This document shows, in pieces, positions 21,605 through 33,209 of a stretch of DNA of 64,000 bases. The notes below the pieces were generated by a model. The model was not told the origin of the DNA. It saw nothing but the letters and a program-made list of their open reading frames with translations, and made no database searches. The DNA is taken from positions 2,064,001 through 2,128,000 of the forward strand of contig OY755042.1 of assembly GCA_963576565.1 (NCBI GenBank), written 5' to 3'. The stretch's first letter is position 1. Each line of letters begins with the position of its first letter. The position numbers were made by a program, and so were the translations under genes. Origin of the DNA: Aspidapion aeneum (taxonomy: Eukaryota; Arthropoda; Insecta; Coleoptera; Brentidae).

Positions 21605-24600
21605 TATTTAATACATTTAGACCCATTAAAAAAAAACCAAAAGAAATGGTACTGTTATATAATTATTTCAAAGCATTTTTTTAATGTGTGTATTTTATAT
21701 GACCGTAAAAATAATTTCTGTTATTAAAAAATTATATTTTGGCAAAATTTTTTTTGGCCTGATGACGTCACTTACATAAACGGTGCCAGCGAATCCATTT
21801 ATTCGAGATTCAAACTTATCGTAGAGCTCTGAAATTTGGCACACTAATAGGTATCGACAAACTAATTCGAAATGGATTCTAGAATTTTTTTAATTTGAGG
21901 CCCCCACTCCCCGCTATAGGCATAAATATGTCGAAACAGAAAATTTGACATGGCATAATTAGTTTACACCTGTAAGACACGATTTTAACGATAATGAATT
22001 ATAATGTTTTTTTTTCGCAAGCCTATACAATAGCGCATCTGTTGCGTCTCGGTAATTAAAATAACTTTTTGGCGTCCTAAAATATGACACTTCAAAGTAG
22101 CACCACTTTTTGGCAAATTTTGATGCTTTTTTGGCAAAAACTCAAAAAGTACCAAACTGATTTAAAATTTTTTATCTGATATTTATAGCTCGTGGTAGGC
22201 CCTATCGATAAAGTTATTATACATTTTTTATTTTGACGTCTCTGTTTCGAGATATAGGCAAATAATTGAAATTTTAAAAAAGGCTGTTTTTGAAAAACAC
22301 AGGGACTTATTGCACGTCAATGCACTAAGTGGGTGACATCTAAAGCCACAAATTTATTTTTTTACCGTAGAAATATGTTTAATCAAGGGCTGTCAAGTCA
22401 CCGGAAGTCAAGCAAAAAAAGGGAGGGGGGAGGTACCCTAAAAACTCGATTGAAAAAAAAGTTAGTCCACTTTTTCGATGCTGGTTATCTTCTTTTTAAA
22501 ACGTATATCTTGGTTTTCTTGTAAATCTAGTCCAACGGACTACTTGCTCGTACCGTTTATGGTATAGCTACGGCCGAGATTTAAAATTCATTTAAGCATT
22601 CATTTTTTAGAGCAGTACAAAACTAAAACTAAGGTTTTTATTGTTTCTGGGAGTAAAAATATTTTTTCGTAAAAACAATCTGAAACATTCATATTTTATC
22701 TCAAATTTATTTTAGTCCGGCCCTGAGCTTGACTCCCAATGTCCAGCCATCGTTGAATTCAGAGAGATCAAAGACCGCCAGCCGGCTTATATATCTGTTT
22801 GTTAAGGTGATCCGTGGTTTTGCCTTGCGTTACGTTAAAAGTTGTTTTAATATAATTTTCCAGAACATGCGTTACAAAGCGATGAAAAAAACACCTTGTC
22901 AAAGTAAGCGTGTTTTGAAAAATGACTTTGCGTAGTTGTTTTATGAACACAAATGAATCAACTTTGCCACAATTTTTAATTTTGATCAAGTTTGGTTAAA
23001 CTAATTTTAATTATGTCAGAATCTTTTAAAAATTTCTTATTTTCTTTTTTCTTATAAATATACGTTGACAAAAAGTAACTGTCGCGGGCCAGTTTTAACA
23101 TGTCATATTTTATTGATCCTTCCTTTTTAAAATGATGTCACATTTAGCTGCTAGTTTTTGCCCATAAGGCCGGAATTAATTTTTAAATATTAACATTTTT
23201 CTCCAAACTTAGCAAAATATGTGTTTAAATTGTAGTCTAGATATTTAAAATATAAAGTACTAAATACAAATACATCTACATATATTATTATTATACTCTT
23301 ATATATTAAGGAATAAAAGTCACACCTTATCCCGAGGCAAAAAGTTTGTAGCCTGAGCGTAGCGAGGTATATAATTGGCCAATAGCTAACAAGACACTAA
23401 TTACGAATTTTAGGAGATATTTTTTGAACTTCTGGATTCTTCTGCCCTAAAATTAAATTATAATTATAATTATGTGGTTTTCAGCTACTTTACTAAAAAC
23501 ATAATATCTGATAGAGCCTTTTATTTTGAATTTTAAGGATAAAAAGTGACAGTTTTATCGCTAAAATAAAAATTAAGGAGGGCCCTATTCTTAAAATATA
23601 TATCAAGGGATAAGTGACAATTTTAATCTCAAGGTAAAAAAAACTCTTTTATTTTACACTTTCAGACCAATCTTTTTTTAAACTTATTATTTGATTTATT
23701 AATATAATTAAATTATTTTTTGTTCTGTTTATTATGACATTATAAATATGATTATTTATAAACAAAATAGTTTCAATATCAGATCATTGCATTGAAAGCC
23801 TCTGTGAAGTCGTTTTAAAAATGGCGAAAGTCAGACAGAAGAAAAGTGTGTAAAAATTTAATGTCGGTTCTGTAATGTTATTTTTGGGGGGTTTAGGTGT
23901 TTTAATTTTTCAGGGGGACGATTATTTATTGGGGAGGGGGCAAACTTGGCCTTTCCGTTTCTGTAGGGTCGACAACATAATATAACATTTTGTAAACATT
24001 GCCGTCGTACATAGTATTTTAGGAATTATTTTGAAGCTGATTCCACCACTTATACCTCGACTAACAGCTCGGGGTCACTTTTTTTTATTTTGGATTTTCA
24101 AGTAATTCATTTTAATTATTCCTGACTACAAAAGAATACTTGCATTGCATTGCACTGTGGGACTTTATCGCATCTTTCTGTGCTTCTGCCCCACTGTGAG
24201 GCGTTAGAAATCCTGATTTTTCCTTGGCTACAACTTTCTTAAAATAAACGAAACTTTCAATTTAATCCAATCAAAAGCAATTATATAGGTATAAAATAAA
24301 CTAACGACACATAATTTATATTGAATCACCTTAAAATTCAAGCAAATTTTTTATATTTTGGAAGTCACAGCACTGCTCAAATAATATTATAATGCAATAT
24401 AAAATAATCGGATAGCGTAGTGTCGATTATGATTTAAAATTTTAATTCAAATTACTTATAAGTTATTAAGTTTCTTTTGGACCTCTGCTCAACGCGCTTC
24501 ATTTAATACACATTGCCATCGTGAGTTTTTCCCGCTTTTTTCTTGCTTATTTGCAAACAAATTTTTTATTCTTGATAGTAAATATAATTAATAATTTCAT

Positions 24601-25355
24601 TCATTCAAAATAAATGATTTGATAAATCAAGAGTTTGCTCTGAGAGCTGAATTTTCCTACCAGACGATATGTTGGAGTTTCTTTTTTAAATAGTTGAAAG
24701 TTTTAGAATAGAAGTAGGATTTTTTCTAAAAGTTTAATCAATTTATATCATTAGATGTATAATTTATTGTTTTTGTTGCGGATATAATAAAATACACTTA
24801 TATTATATAGTAACAAAAAGGTATTTATTTGATATTTCAGATCTAAAATTGCAATATTTATTATATTATTATATCAAAAACCAGTCAGTTTTTGGAGAAA
24901 ACAGCCAAATAAGATGTGCTTTTCTACTTCTTATGCTTTAAATCAATAGATTTTCATAAGTTTTTTTCAAACGATTTACATTGTTTGTGTTATGAGTTGT
25001 TTTTATCCCACCCAGCGCCCGTTTTCACTCCTTCTCCTGTAACATGTTTCTGAAAACTTCTATAAAATGACTAAAAAAACTGAAACTAAACTTGGAGAAA
25101 CTGTCTACAAAATAAACTTTCCAATAATCTTTCCAATAATCAGTTTAATAAAATTTTCTATAATGTGATTAATTTAATGAGCAAGGAGTTTATATTAATA
25201 TAATAATATAAAAGTATATATATTTATATTTCTACACTGAAAGAGGGAACACAAAGCTTTTATTTCAACAATAAATTAATGTGCTTTCTATATATAAATT
25301 CACTTAATTCATATTTCTAAAGGTTTATCATAACAAAAATATTTCATGTAAAAAA
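21605..25355. other. Unassigned 3.7-kb AT-rich stretch
   Basis: Short open frames at 22333-22524, 22729-22935 and 22768-22989 show no domains. A segment at 24385-24480 with ATTATAATGCAATATAAAAT and CGATTATGATTTAAAATTTT is similar to 28240-28310, so at least one old dispersed repeat is present. Confidence 0.35.
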
Positions 25356-25359
25356 AAGC

Positions 25360-26180
25360 CAAGTACGCGAAAGTGGTATTCCATAAAAAGAATTAAGATA
25401 AAAGTAAAGCCAAGTTCTACAATACAAATTTCAAATTGAATGGTTCTTACTAGTTTGGAAATGATTTAGTAGTAAAATATACGGGATATTGTTCAAAACT
25501 TTTGCAATGCCTTATTAAAAATGTTGAGTTTTTTTTATATTTTCCTATGGTTTTATCATAGTTCTTATCAGCCTTCTAAAGCTCAGCTCTCTAGTGTTCC
25601 TGGAAGTAGGCAATGTTAATTTTACATAACTTTACATTTATAGGGAAGGAAAGTAAATTAAAATCTTAGTGTTTTTAAATTTTTACGTATAGTTTTATCA
25701 TAGTTCCTATCAGTCTTCCAAAGCTCAGCTCGCTAGCGTTTCTGGAAGTGGACAATGCTAATTTACATAATTTTACATTTATAGGGGAGGGAAGATAATT
25801 AAACTTTGGAGTTTTTTAATTTTCTTTTATAGTTTTAATAATTTTGGGGTTTTTTAATTTTTTTCCAGGGGTTTGGTCATAATTTCTATCAGTCTGCCAA
25901 ATTTCAGCTTTGTAGCATGTCTGGAAGTACAGTAGAATTTTGATGATCTATACATGAGTGTGACAATTTCGACTTTTTTGAAATTTCGTAACTACTTCAG
26001 TAATTTTGGGAATTCCATGAAACTAAACATGAAGGGATTGTTAACTTCATGGAGATCTACGACTGTGCAAAGTTTGAGATTCGTAGCTCATTCCGAAATA
26101 GAGTTTTAGATAGGTCAAATATCGGCTGAAATGTTTCAAGAAAAGATGGTACGGCGCGTGAACGTGGCGAGGCACTGCCG
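25360..26180 (+). repeat. Repeat family R, copy B (longest copy)
   Basis: Begins near GTACGCGAAAGTGGTATTCC (25363) and AAGATAAAAGTAAAGCCAAG. It contains three about 125-bp tandem units with CTTATCAGCCTTCTAAAGCT-like and TTTACATTTATAGGG words (25540-25860), then ends with GTGCAAAGTTTGAGATTCGT and GGCTGAAATGTTTCAAGAAA. The uninterrupted site TGGTTCTTACTAGTTTGG at 25441-25458 is the paralogous empty site of the Penelope insertion at 31908-33094. Confidence 0.75.
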
Positions 26181-26184
26181 TGCC

Positions 26185-29035
26185 CTCAGATTTACCTCCT
26201 AAATAGTCAACCACACCGTCAAATAAATGAAAAAACGCAAAAAAACGGAGGTAAGAACGTTAAAAACACCTTAAAATCACAGGAACTCTTAATACAAACA
26301 AAGCAACTGGTCCGCTGGTGACGTAAGCAGACACTGTTCGTCTCGCTGAGCGACGCTAACATAGAGTTAAATGGAAATAAGCAATCCTGTGTGTTTATTA
26401 TCGTTGAATAAAACCGGCGTACCTCAAGTCCCTTTGCTATCCTTTTTTATTTTTCTCCTATAAAGAAGACAGAAAATAGCATTGAAAATCGTTGTTGGCC
26501 CCAGATTGCAGTTGGCAGTTGCAAGCCTGTCTGTCTATCAAAGTTTAAATTGCCAATAAAAGTCAACTTTCAAAACAAAAAATTTTTGGCAAGTAGTCAA
26601 AATAGGAAAAAAAAATTGCGACAAAGATAAAATATTTATACGAAAATTCCACGCTTTTTTCGATCTTCGGTCCCATCCGTAATAACTACAAAGAAAAATT
26701 TTAAGAAACAGTATAGGTAATGGCAAAAAGTATGAAGACCATTCAAAACAACTTCTTTAGAAAACTAAAAAGTTTGTTAAACTATTGTTTAAAAAGATAA
26801 AACGCATTGTTAAAATTACATAATGCATTGCGAAAAACTAATTTTGGAAGAAAATGAAACAGCTATTGATGTCGCTCCTCTCGTCATAACTGACAATGGC
26901 AGCTTATGAGATGATGTTTTTTGGATGATGAGAATAAATTATTTTTGCATAGTTTGTTTCTTAGTTAGATTTTAGATTTTCAGTTTTTTGGTTGGTTTCT
27001 AATCCTATGAGCTGTTCTACTGCAACATTTTAAACTTAGTCATTAGTAATAGCCTCAATATAGCTATTTTTAGTTTAAATATTGTGTCTGAAATATATTT
27101 TTTAATTCACTCAGAAAGAGTCTGTACAATACTGTTTTTGTTGAAATTCCCAAAGCCTTTCCACTTAAATCAGTTGAGAACTTTATAATACTTTTTAAAA
27201 GATCTATGTGTCGACCATAAAAAATGTTTAATTATATTTATTAAAAATTATAATAAAATACTGTTTTAATTTACCCTAAACAAAAAATATAAATGCTCAT
27301 ATACTTATTGTAACAAAGAAATGAGTATGTACTACATTAATATAAGTCAAGAGTTTATTTGTGGAAACTACAAATAATATTAATTTAACTTTTAAGTCTT
27401 TATCCTTAGGTAATAATATTAAAAACTTCTGTTTACAAAAACTATAATATAAATAGGGCCTAATCTTATTTGAATCATAATTTTTACCAAAAGAAATTGC
27501 AAAGCTTAGCTTCACTCTAGCTCTAAATACATTGTAAAAAATAACATTTTTGAAAAAATTAAATAATCATTAATTTATCGTTTGTTCATGGTTTGTAGCT
27601 CTACGGTCAGTTGCAATGAAAATCTTCCAATGTAGAAACTTTGGCGGATGGGCACCCCAATTGTTCATAAATTTTTCACTACATAAAATCATTTTGGGAC
27701 AGAACCTTTTCTCAAAAAAATTTAAATAAAAAATAAGCGATAATCTTTCCAAGTCAGAAGTTTCAAAACAATGGCAGTTTAAACACCGATCCACCACCCT
27801 TATTATAAAGGGTGGTGACCGAATATATTAACATTAAGGTAACTGATAATTCGTTTCGCAGCATCCATTATCAGTTACCTTAGGAACCTGTGGTTTAAAA
27901 CTGAATTAAGAATACACGTGCGTTTTGTTACCAGAATTACGAGGTGATTAAACAAAAGGACTAGCCTTATTGCAAAAACTATACCTATTTAGGCCGGCAT
28001 TACCTTACGATTTAGCATGAGCCAGTAATCACACATTTTACCTTACTGTTAAATATAATTCGGCATTCGTTTACTGATGTGAAAATTGGTTATTGAAGAC
28101 GCCGTTATAAAGTTACGTGGTAAGTTTTTAAAGTATAGAGTTATAAAATAAAAGTTAATAAATTGGAATATATTGTTTTCGGCACATGGGTATTTAGGCT
28201 TAGATTATGGTAAAACGCCATCGATTAAATGTAAATAAAATATTATAATGCAATGTAAAATAACTAAATAATATTCTCGATTATAATTTCAAATTTTCAT
28301 CCACAAGTTGTTAATTTTCCTGAAAATATTGGCATCAAAATCATTAAAATTTGATAAAAATGTTTAGGCTTATTAAAATAAATTTGTGAAATTATTCCCT
28401 TAATATGTGTCCAAAATAAAAGTAACTACATGCGTCCTGCAGAAAAGATCCGAAACAGTAGGGCACATTAACTATATCAATGGTAGGGCATAATTTTGTA
28501 AGTAGTTCAAATACTACAATAAGTAGCTTTCGTTTTTTGCTATTTTCTCAAATTTCATGTAAAACTCGACGCAGACTAAATAATAATTAGAATACTGTGA
28601 CGCAGACCAATTTTTTTATAACCGTTTTTTTTGTGTCGGTAAATTCTTTGTTTTACAATGCAGTAGCGTAGCGCCAGCAATCCAATGGGTGGGGTTTTAA
28701 ATGTTTAAATGTGCATATATATGAACAAATATTTTCGAAGAAATTTTTTGAAAATGCACACAATTATTTCTAAAAGAGGTAGATTCAGAACTTTATAATA
28801 AAAATAGATAGAAACATGCGCGGTTTTCATATTTATGATTTGAACAAAAGACAGGGGGTGTCAAGGGGGTAAATTCATAACTTTGAAATCAAAACAGATA
28901 CGAACGTGCGGTTTTCAGATTTATGATTTGATCTGATAGCAATATAATTTTTTAGAAAAATGTATATGATGTAAATTCAGAACTTGACACCATTTTGGAT
29001 CCGTTATATTAAATATTTCGTGATAAAAAATTCGT
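26185..29035. other. Unassigned 2.8-kb AT-rich stretch
   Basis: Minus-strand frames at 26538-26726, 27297-27515 and 27570-27797 have no recognisable domain. Two adjacent perfect hairpins near 27.8 kb are listed separately. Part of 28240-28310 is a repeat shared with 24385-24480. Confidence 0.35.
27792..27882. other. Two adjacent perfect hairpins
   Basis: CACCACCCTT (27792-27801) pairs with AAGGGTGGTG (27808-27817). TAAGGTAACTGATAA (27835-27849) pairs with TTATCAGTTACCTTA (27868-27882) across an 18-nt loop. They could be the core of a small foldback element. No role can be assigned. Confidence 0.5.
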
Positions 29036-29055
29036 GAATTTACCAATCAAACAAA

Positions 29056-29165
29056 TTTTCGTGGATCATTTTACCCGCTTGGTGAAAAGTTTTTGTTTCT
29101 CTCGTATTTTTCCGTGGGTAGCTCGAAAGCTTTACGTCGCGGGGGTCCAAGATCTAATGGACACC
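29056..29165 (+). repeat. SINE-like dispersed repeat, copy 1
   Basis: TTTTTGTTTCTCTCGTATTT, AGCTCGAAAGCTTTACG and CCAAGATCTAATGGACAC recur at 41265-41365. The related copy at 42048-42140 has TTCGTGGCTAAGCGGGTATA, whose TGGCTAAGCGGG resembles a tRNA A box, so a tRNA-derived SINE is possible. The copies are short and the B box is not convincing. Confidence 0.45.
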
Positions 29166-29205
29166 TAATAAGTTTTGAAAAACAGTGCCGTGTATATACA
29201 TCACC

Positions 29206-30195
29206 GGCTCTGGAACGAAATAGCGATGTACAAAATAGCGACTATTAAAATAGCGGTATCGAAATAGCGACAATCAAAATAGCGATGTAATAAAAAGGCG
29301 ACTATCAAAATAGCGATGTAACAAAATACCGATGTAACAAAATAGTGATTGTAACGAAATAGCGATATAACAAAAAACCGATGTAACAAAATAGCGACTA
29401 TCAAAATAGCGATGTAACAAAATAGCGACTATCAAAATAGCGATGAAACAAAATAGCGACAATCAAAACAGCGATGTAACAAAGGAGCGACTATCAAAAT
29501 AGCGATATTTCGGTTCCGTTTTGGCATATAGCTCGACTAAAGGGTTTCTTTCTAAGAAATGTTTTAAAAAAAAAAAACTTTCCTGACTTCTTTCCTGGGA
29601 TCCTAAAGAGTGTGAATCCGAACCGAACCGAACCAGCATATTTTTTCAAAAAAAACTCTCCAGACTTCTTTTCCGGAATCCTAGAGAGTATGAATCCGAA
29701 CCGAACCGAATTCGGTTCAGATCGGTTCGGTTCGGATTCACACCTTGTAGGATCCCGGAAAAGAATCAGGAAAGTTTTTTTTTAAATAAGCTGGTATAGT
29801 CAAAATAGGATATAATAGCGCATTTCGGTTCTTTTCGGTTTGGATTGATTTGATTCGATTCGGTTTAGTTTGATTCGGTATTTTGATACATCGCCATTTT
29901 CATACATCGCTATTTTGATACATCGCTATTTTGATACATCGCTATTTTGATACATCGCTATTTTGATACATCGCTATTTTGATACATCGCTATTTTGATA
30001 CATCGCTATTTTGATTGTCGCTATTTTGATACATCGCTATTTTGATACATCGCTATTTTGATTGTCGCTATTTTGATACATCGATATTTTGATATATCGC
30101 TGTTTTGTTACAAACGCTATTTTGATACATCGCTATTTTGATAGTCGCTATTTCATTACTCGCTATTTTGTACATCGCTATTTCGTTCCAGAGCC
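29206..30195. mobile_element. Foldback-like element with 9-bp target duplication
   Basis: Terminal inverted repeats begin GGCTCTGGAACGAAATAGCG and extend through minisatellite arms. The left arm is built of ATAGCGATGTAACAAA-type units and the right arm of their reverse complement (29220-29510 and 29880-30185). The middle holds short inverted CCGAACCGAACCGAA tracts. TACATCACC flanks both ends (29197-29205, 30196-30204). Long tandem-repeat inverted termini plus a 9-bp duplication are the marks of Foldback/Mutator-type elements. No transposase is present. Confidence 0.85.
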
Positions 30196-30204
30196 TACAT
30201 CACC

Positions 30205-31235
30205 ATATGATAGGTATCTTGATTAATAACCATAAACTGCAAAATATTATTCAAATAGAAAAATCTTATGTTTCTTTACTGATAATTAGTTTAGAGATTT
30301 TTAGTTTAAGTTCAACAAAACTTAGAATGTGACTACCGACTTGTCTCCTCAAAATTTGGGTTTTTATAAACGGTAGGTTGGACCTAAATAATTCATTATT
30401 CCCTCTTTGAAGAGCTTGGAGAAACCAAGTCAGTGGCGTTGCTGATAATCCTAAAATTTACTTTACATTCTAGCTAATGAGCCAAACAAGTAAACCTAAA
30501 CGAAAACAGAGATAAAACGACATTTTATAGATAACATTTTCTAATCTCACAGTTTTTCTATAGTCAATCACTTTGAAGGGAAAACCCTCTCTTTACTTGA
30601 TGTATCCGCACGCTTAACCACTACAATTCCCACTCTTCCCTTTTCAGTAGTTTTTCTCGCATTTACCATCTGCTGTGTGTTAGGCGGCAATTAGTTATTT
30701 ACCATTTTGGAGGGAGGTGGAACCACTTTCTTATCTCAACAGAACCATAATTGCGTTTGTCGCTTTTCCAAGATGGTTTCGTACAGTGGCACAGTCAGGG
30801 GTTATTTGCATTCCTGACAATAGGGGGAATTAACTCCCCAAGAGCGACCTCTTACCCGTGCTGGTGAGAACATTGGATGATTTATGTACCAAGTTGATAA
30901 ACTAAGGCTTATTTCCCGTCGCCTAGCGTCAGCGTCGAGGTGAATGAGACGCTTCCATTTTCATAATAAACTTTGATTTTGCATTTTAATAAAAAATATG
31001 GAAAACAAAATGTGGCGCTGCCGTGGCATCATTCAAATCTCAGTTCATTTTTCCAGTAAGCGAATTTAATAGGAAACAGAAGCCGATGCAAAAAAGCGAA
31101 ACAAGTTTTTGTTTTACATATTTTACGTTGTAATATATTATGTGTGGTTGTGGCATACAGTGTATTTTTACCAAAGTTTAATCAAATTAAAAATATATTT
31201 AAGTATATATAAAAGGTAATTCAAAAGTCCGAGAA
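30205..31235. other. No recognised feature
   Basis: Mostly AT-rich with a more balanced part at 30600-30960. No domain-bearing frame was found. Confidence 0.35.
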
Positions 31236-31239
31236 CTAT

Positions 31240-31800
31240 TGTAAGATGCGATATGCTGTTTCTCACTTTGTACCAACATTTCAGCCCATATTTGACATAT
31301 CTAAAACTCTACTTGGAAAAAATCAAAAAACTCCAAAATACTAATTTACTCCCCTCCCCTATACATGTATATTTATGTAAAAGTAACATTGCCCACTACC
31401 AGAAGCGCTAGAGAGCTGAGGTTTGGCAGACTAATAGGAAATATGATAAAACTATTGAAAAAATTTTAAAACATTAAAATTATAATTTTGCCCTCCCCCA
31501 ATGTAAAGTTATGGAAAAGTAATATTGTAAACTTTCAAGAACGCTAGAGAGCTGAGCTTCGAAAGGCTGATAGGAACTATGGATAAAACCATGGAAAAAT
31601 TTTTTAAAAAAACCTCAATATTTTTAATAAGGCATTCCAAAGTTTTGAACAATATTTTGCATATTTTATTACTTTAAAACATAAATACAATCCAAAACCT
31701 TTAAAAAAGAAGTAAAATCATAAAAAAACATTTTATGTAAAAAAAGCCATGTACGCGAAAATGGTATTCCGTAAAAAGAAATGAGATAAAAGTAAAGCCA
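31240..31800 (-). repeat. Repeat family R, copy C
   Basis: Reverse-oriented match to copy B, including two of the internal units (near 31350-31440 and 31490-31580) and an outer GTACGCGAAAATGGTATTCC block at 31749. The latter lies in the orientation opposite to that expected, so the copy is rearranged. Confidence 0.65.
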
Positions 31801-31955
31801 AGCTATTACGGCTGAAAATTACTCTAACGCACAGTGCTAAATTGAACATAAAAAAGTTTGGCTGTAATAGCAAAGTTTAAATAAATATTTCCAAACTAGT
31901 AAGAACCTGGTGGGTGTGCTTTCGGGCTGTTCGGCCGTCGTCGTTGGAAATTCGT

Positions 31956-31998
31956 TCTCGACGTTTCGCCATCTCGAGTGGATGGCATCTTCAGGAGA
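31956..31998 (-). ncRNA. Penelope hammerhead motif, left terminal repeat
   Basis: Minus strand: stem I TCTC/GAGA (31998-31995 with 31959-31956), CTGAAGA (31994-31988), extra T, stem II GCCATC-CACTCGA-GATGGC perfectly paired, GAA, ACGT and C17 (31960). ACGT has no loop and is self-complementary, so stem III would need two RNA copies. This agrees with the dimeric minimal hammerheads described for metazoan Penelope elements. Confidence 0.75.
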
Positions 31999-32111
31999 TA
32001 TTGATTTTTTGTCGGCTTCTCGAAGACTGGTGGTTAGTCTGTCGCGGGCGAAGGTTATATACGGTATGGTGGGCGGGGCGTATATCAGAGCTGGTCGGTG
32101 ATTGGTCACTT

Positions 32112-32834
32112 TCCCAAGATTCAGTTTTGTTCTTGTAAGCGAGCCGTTTAGTGTTTTTTAGAACCGGTACCCATGTTCTGTTAATTTTAAGAGTTTCTTC
32201 AGATCTGTTGAAGTTCTGCTGGTGTGTATGAATTTCGATTGCTTCTCTATAGAGTCTTGGATAGTATGAAGAGGAGGCGCAGAGAACTTGTGTGTCTTCG
32301 AATTTTATTCGGTGGTCTTCATTGTTTAGTGTGTGGTCTGCAACTGCGGATTTTTCCGTATGTCCGAGTCGACAGTTGGCTTTGTGTTCTTTGATTCTTG
32401 TGTTTACGGACCGTTCTCGATCTTCTTAGATGGCTTGAAGATCGTTTTTATGTTGTGTTTTCCCAGAATACGTCCGATCCTATCCGTCACTCTAGGGATG
32501 TAGGGCAGAAAGGCTCTTGAAGTAACTTCGCGGCTGCTCAGTCCACCGCTACTGTTACTTCTAGTGCTCGGCTTTGAGTGTATCCATTTGCTACGAGGGC
32601 GTTCTTTAGATGGTTTAATTCTTTGTCTAGATGTTCTGGTTCGCAGATTCTTTTCGCCCTCTCTACCAATGTTCTTATTACCCCTTTTCGTTGGCAGGGG
32701 TTGTGGTTAGATGTGTTGTTTAGGTAGCGGTCTGTGTGAGTAGGTTTTCTGTATACGGTATGTCCTAGTCGTCCCTCTTTCCTCGTTACTAGTACGTCAA
32801 GGAATGCTAATTCTCTGTTGTTCTCTGTTTCCAT
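32112..32834 (-). pseudogene. Penelope reverse transcriptase thumb, linker and truncated GIY-YIG endonuclease
   Basis: The 98-residue frame 32538-32834 has the end of a Penelope RT: LAFLDVLVTRKEGRLGHTVY, RKPTHTDRYLNN, then a thumb-like LVERAKRICEP and LVANGYTQ. The frame continues past a stop into FLPYIPRVTDRIGRILGKHN and IKTIFKPSKK, the usual linker. It then jumps directly to RSVNTRIKEHKANCRLGHTE, the second half of the GIY-YIG nuclease. About 45 residues holding the GIY/YIG core and its cysteines are missing near 32430. N-terminal RT motifs are also absent. The copy cannot be functional. Confidence 0.9.
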
Positions 32835-32969
32835 TGTAAATTCTATACTGGGGTGTATGCTGTTAATGTGGTTGAGAAATTCATTAAGGCTGTCTCTACC
32901 ATAGCGTATATAACCTTCGCTCGCGACAGACTAACTACCAGTCTTCGAGAAGCCGACAAACAGTCAACA

Positions 32970-33012
32970 TCTCCTGAAGATGCCATCCACTCGAGATTGC
33001 GAAACGTCGAGA
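32970..33012 (+). ncRNA. Penelope hammerhead motif, right terminal repeat
   Basis: Stem I TCTC/GAGA (32970-32973 with 33009-33012), CTGAAGA (32974-32980), extra T, stem II GCCATC-CACTCGA-GATTGC with one mismatch (C-T), GAA (33001-33003), ACGT and C17 (33008). The single mismatch against the left copy shows independent decay of the two terminal repeats. Confidence 0.72.
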
Positions 33013-33105
33013 ACGAATTTCCAACGACGACGGCCGAACAGCTGGAAAGCACACCCACCATTGGACGATGACCGTGAAAGCCTTGCACAATTTGTAGTAA
33101 GAACC

Positions 33106-33205
33106 TTTCATTTTGAAATTTGTATTAGAGAACTTGGCTTTACTTTTATCTCAATTCTACTTTTTACGGAATACCATTTCCGCATACTTCCAAACTTCCA
33201 AACTT
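33106..33205 (-). repeat. Repeat family R, segment right of the Penelope insertion
   Basis: Reverse complement of 25363-25440: AACTTGGCTTTACTTTTATC and TTTACGGAATACCATTTCCG. It confirms the insertion site. Confidence 0.7.
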
Positions 33206-33209
33206 ACAA

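Larger units (their letters stand above)
31908..33094 (-). mobile_element. Penelope-like element with inverted terminal repeats and 11-bp target duplication
   Basis: TAGTAAGAACC flanks both sides (31897-31907 and 33095-33105). The two ends, about 31908-32080 and 32895-33060, are inverted copies of one terminal repeat (GTTCTCGACGTTTCGCCATC against its complement). Inverted 'pLTRs' and target duplications of this size are known for Penelope-like elements. Between them lies the 3' half of the Penelope ORF on the minus strand. The host DNA is repeat family R, and the empty site survives at 25441-25458. Confidence 0.9.
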
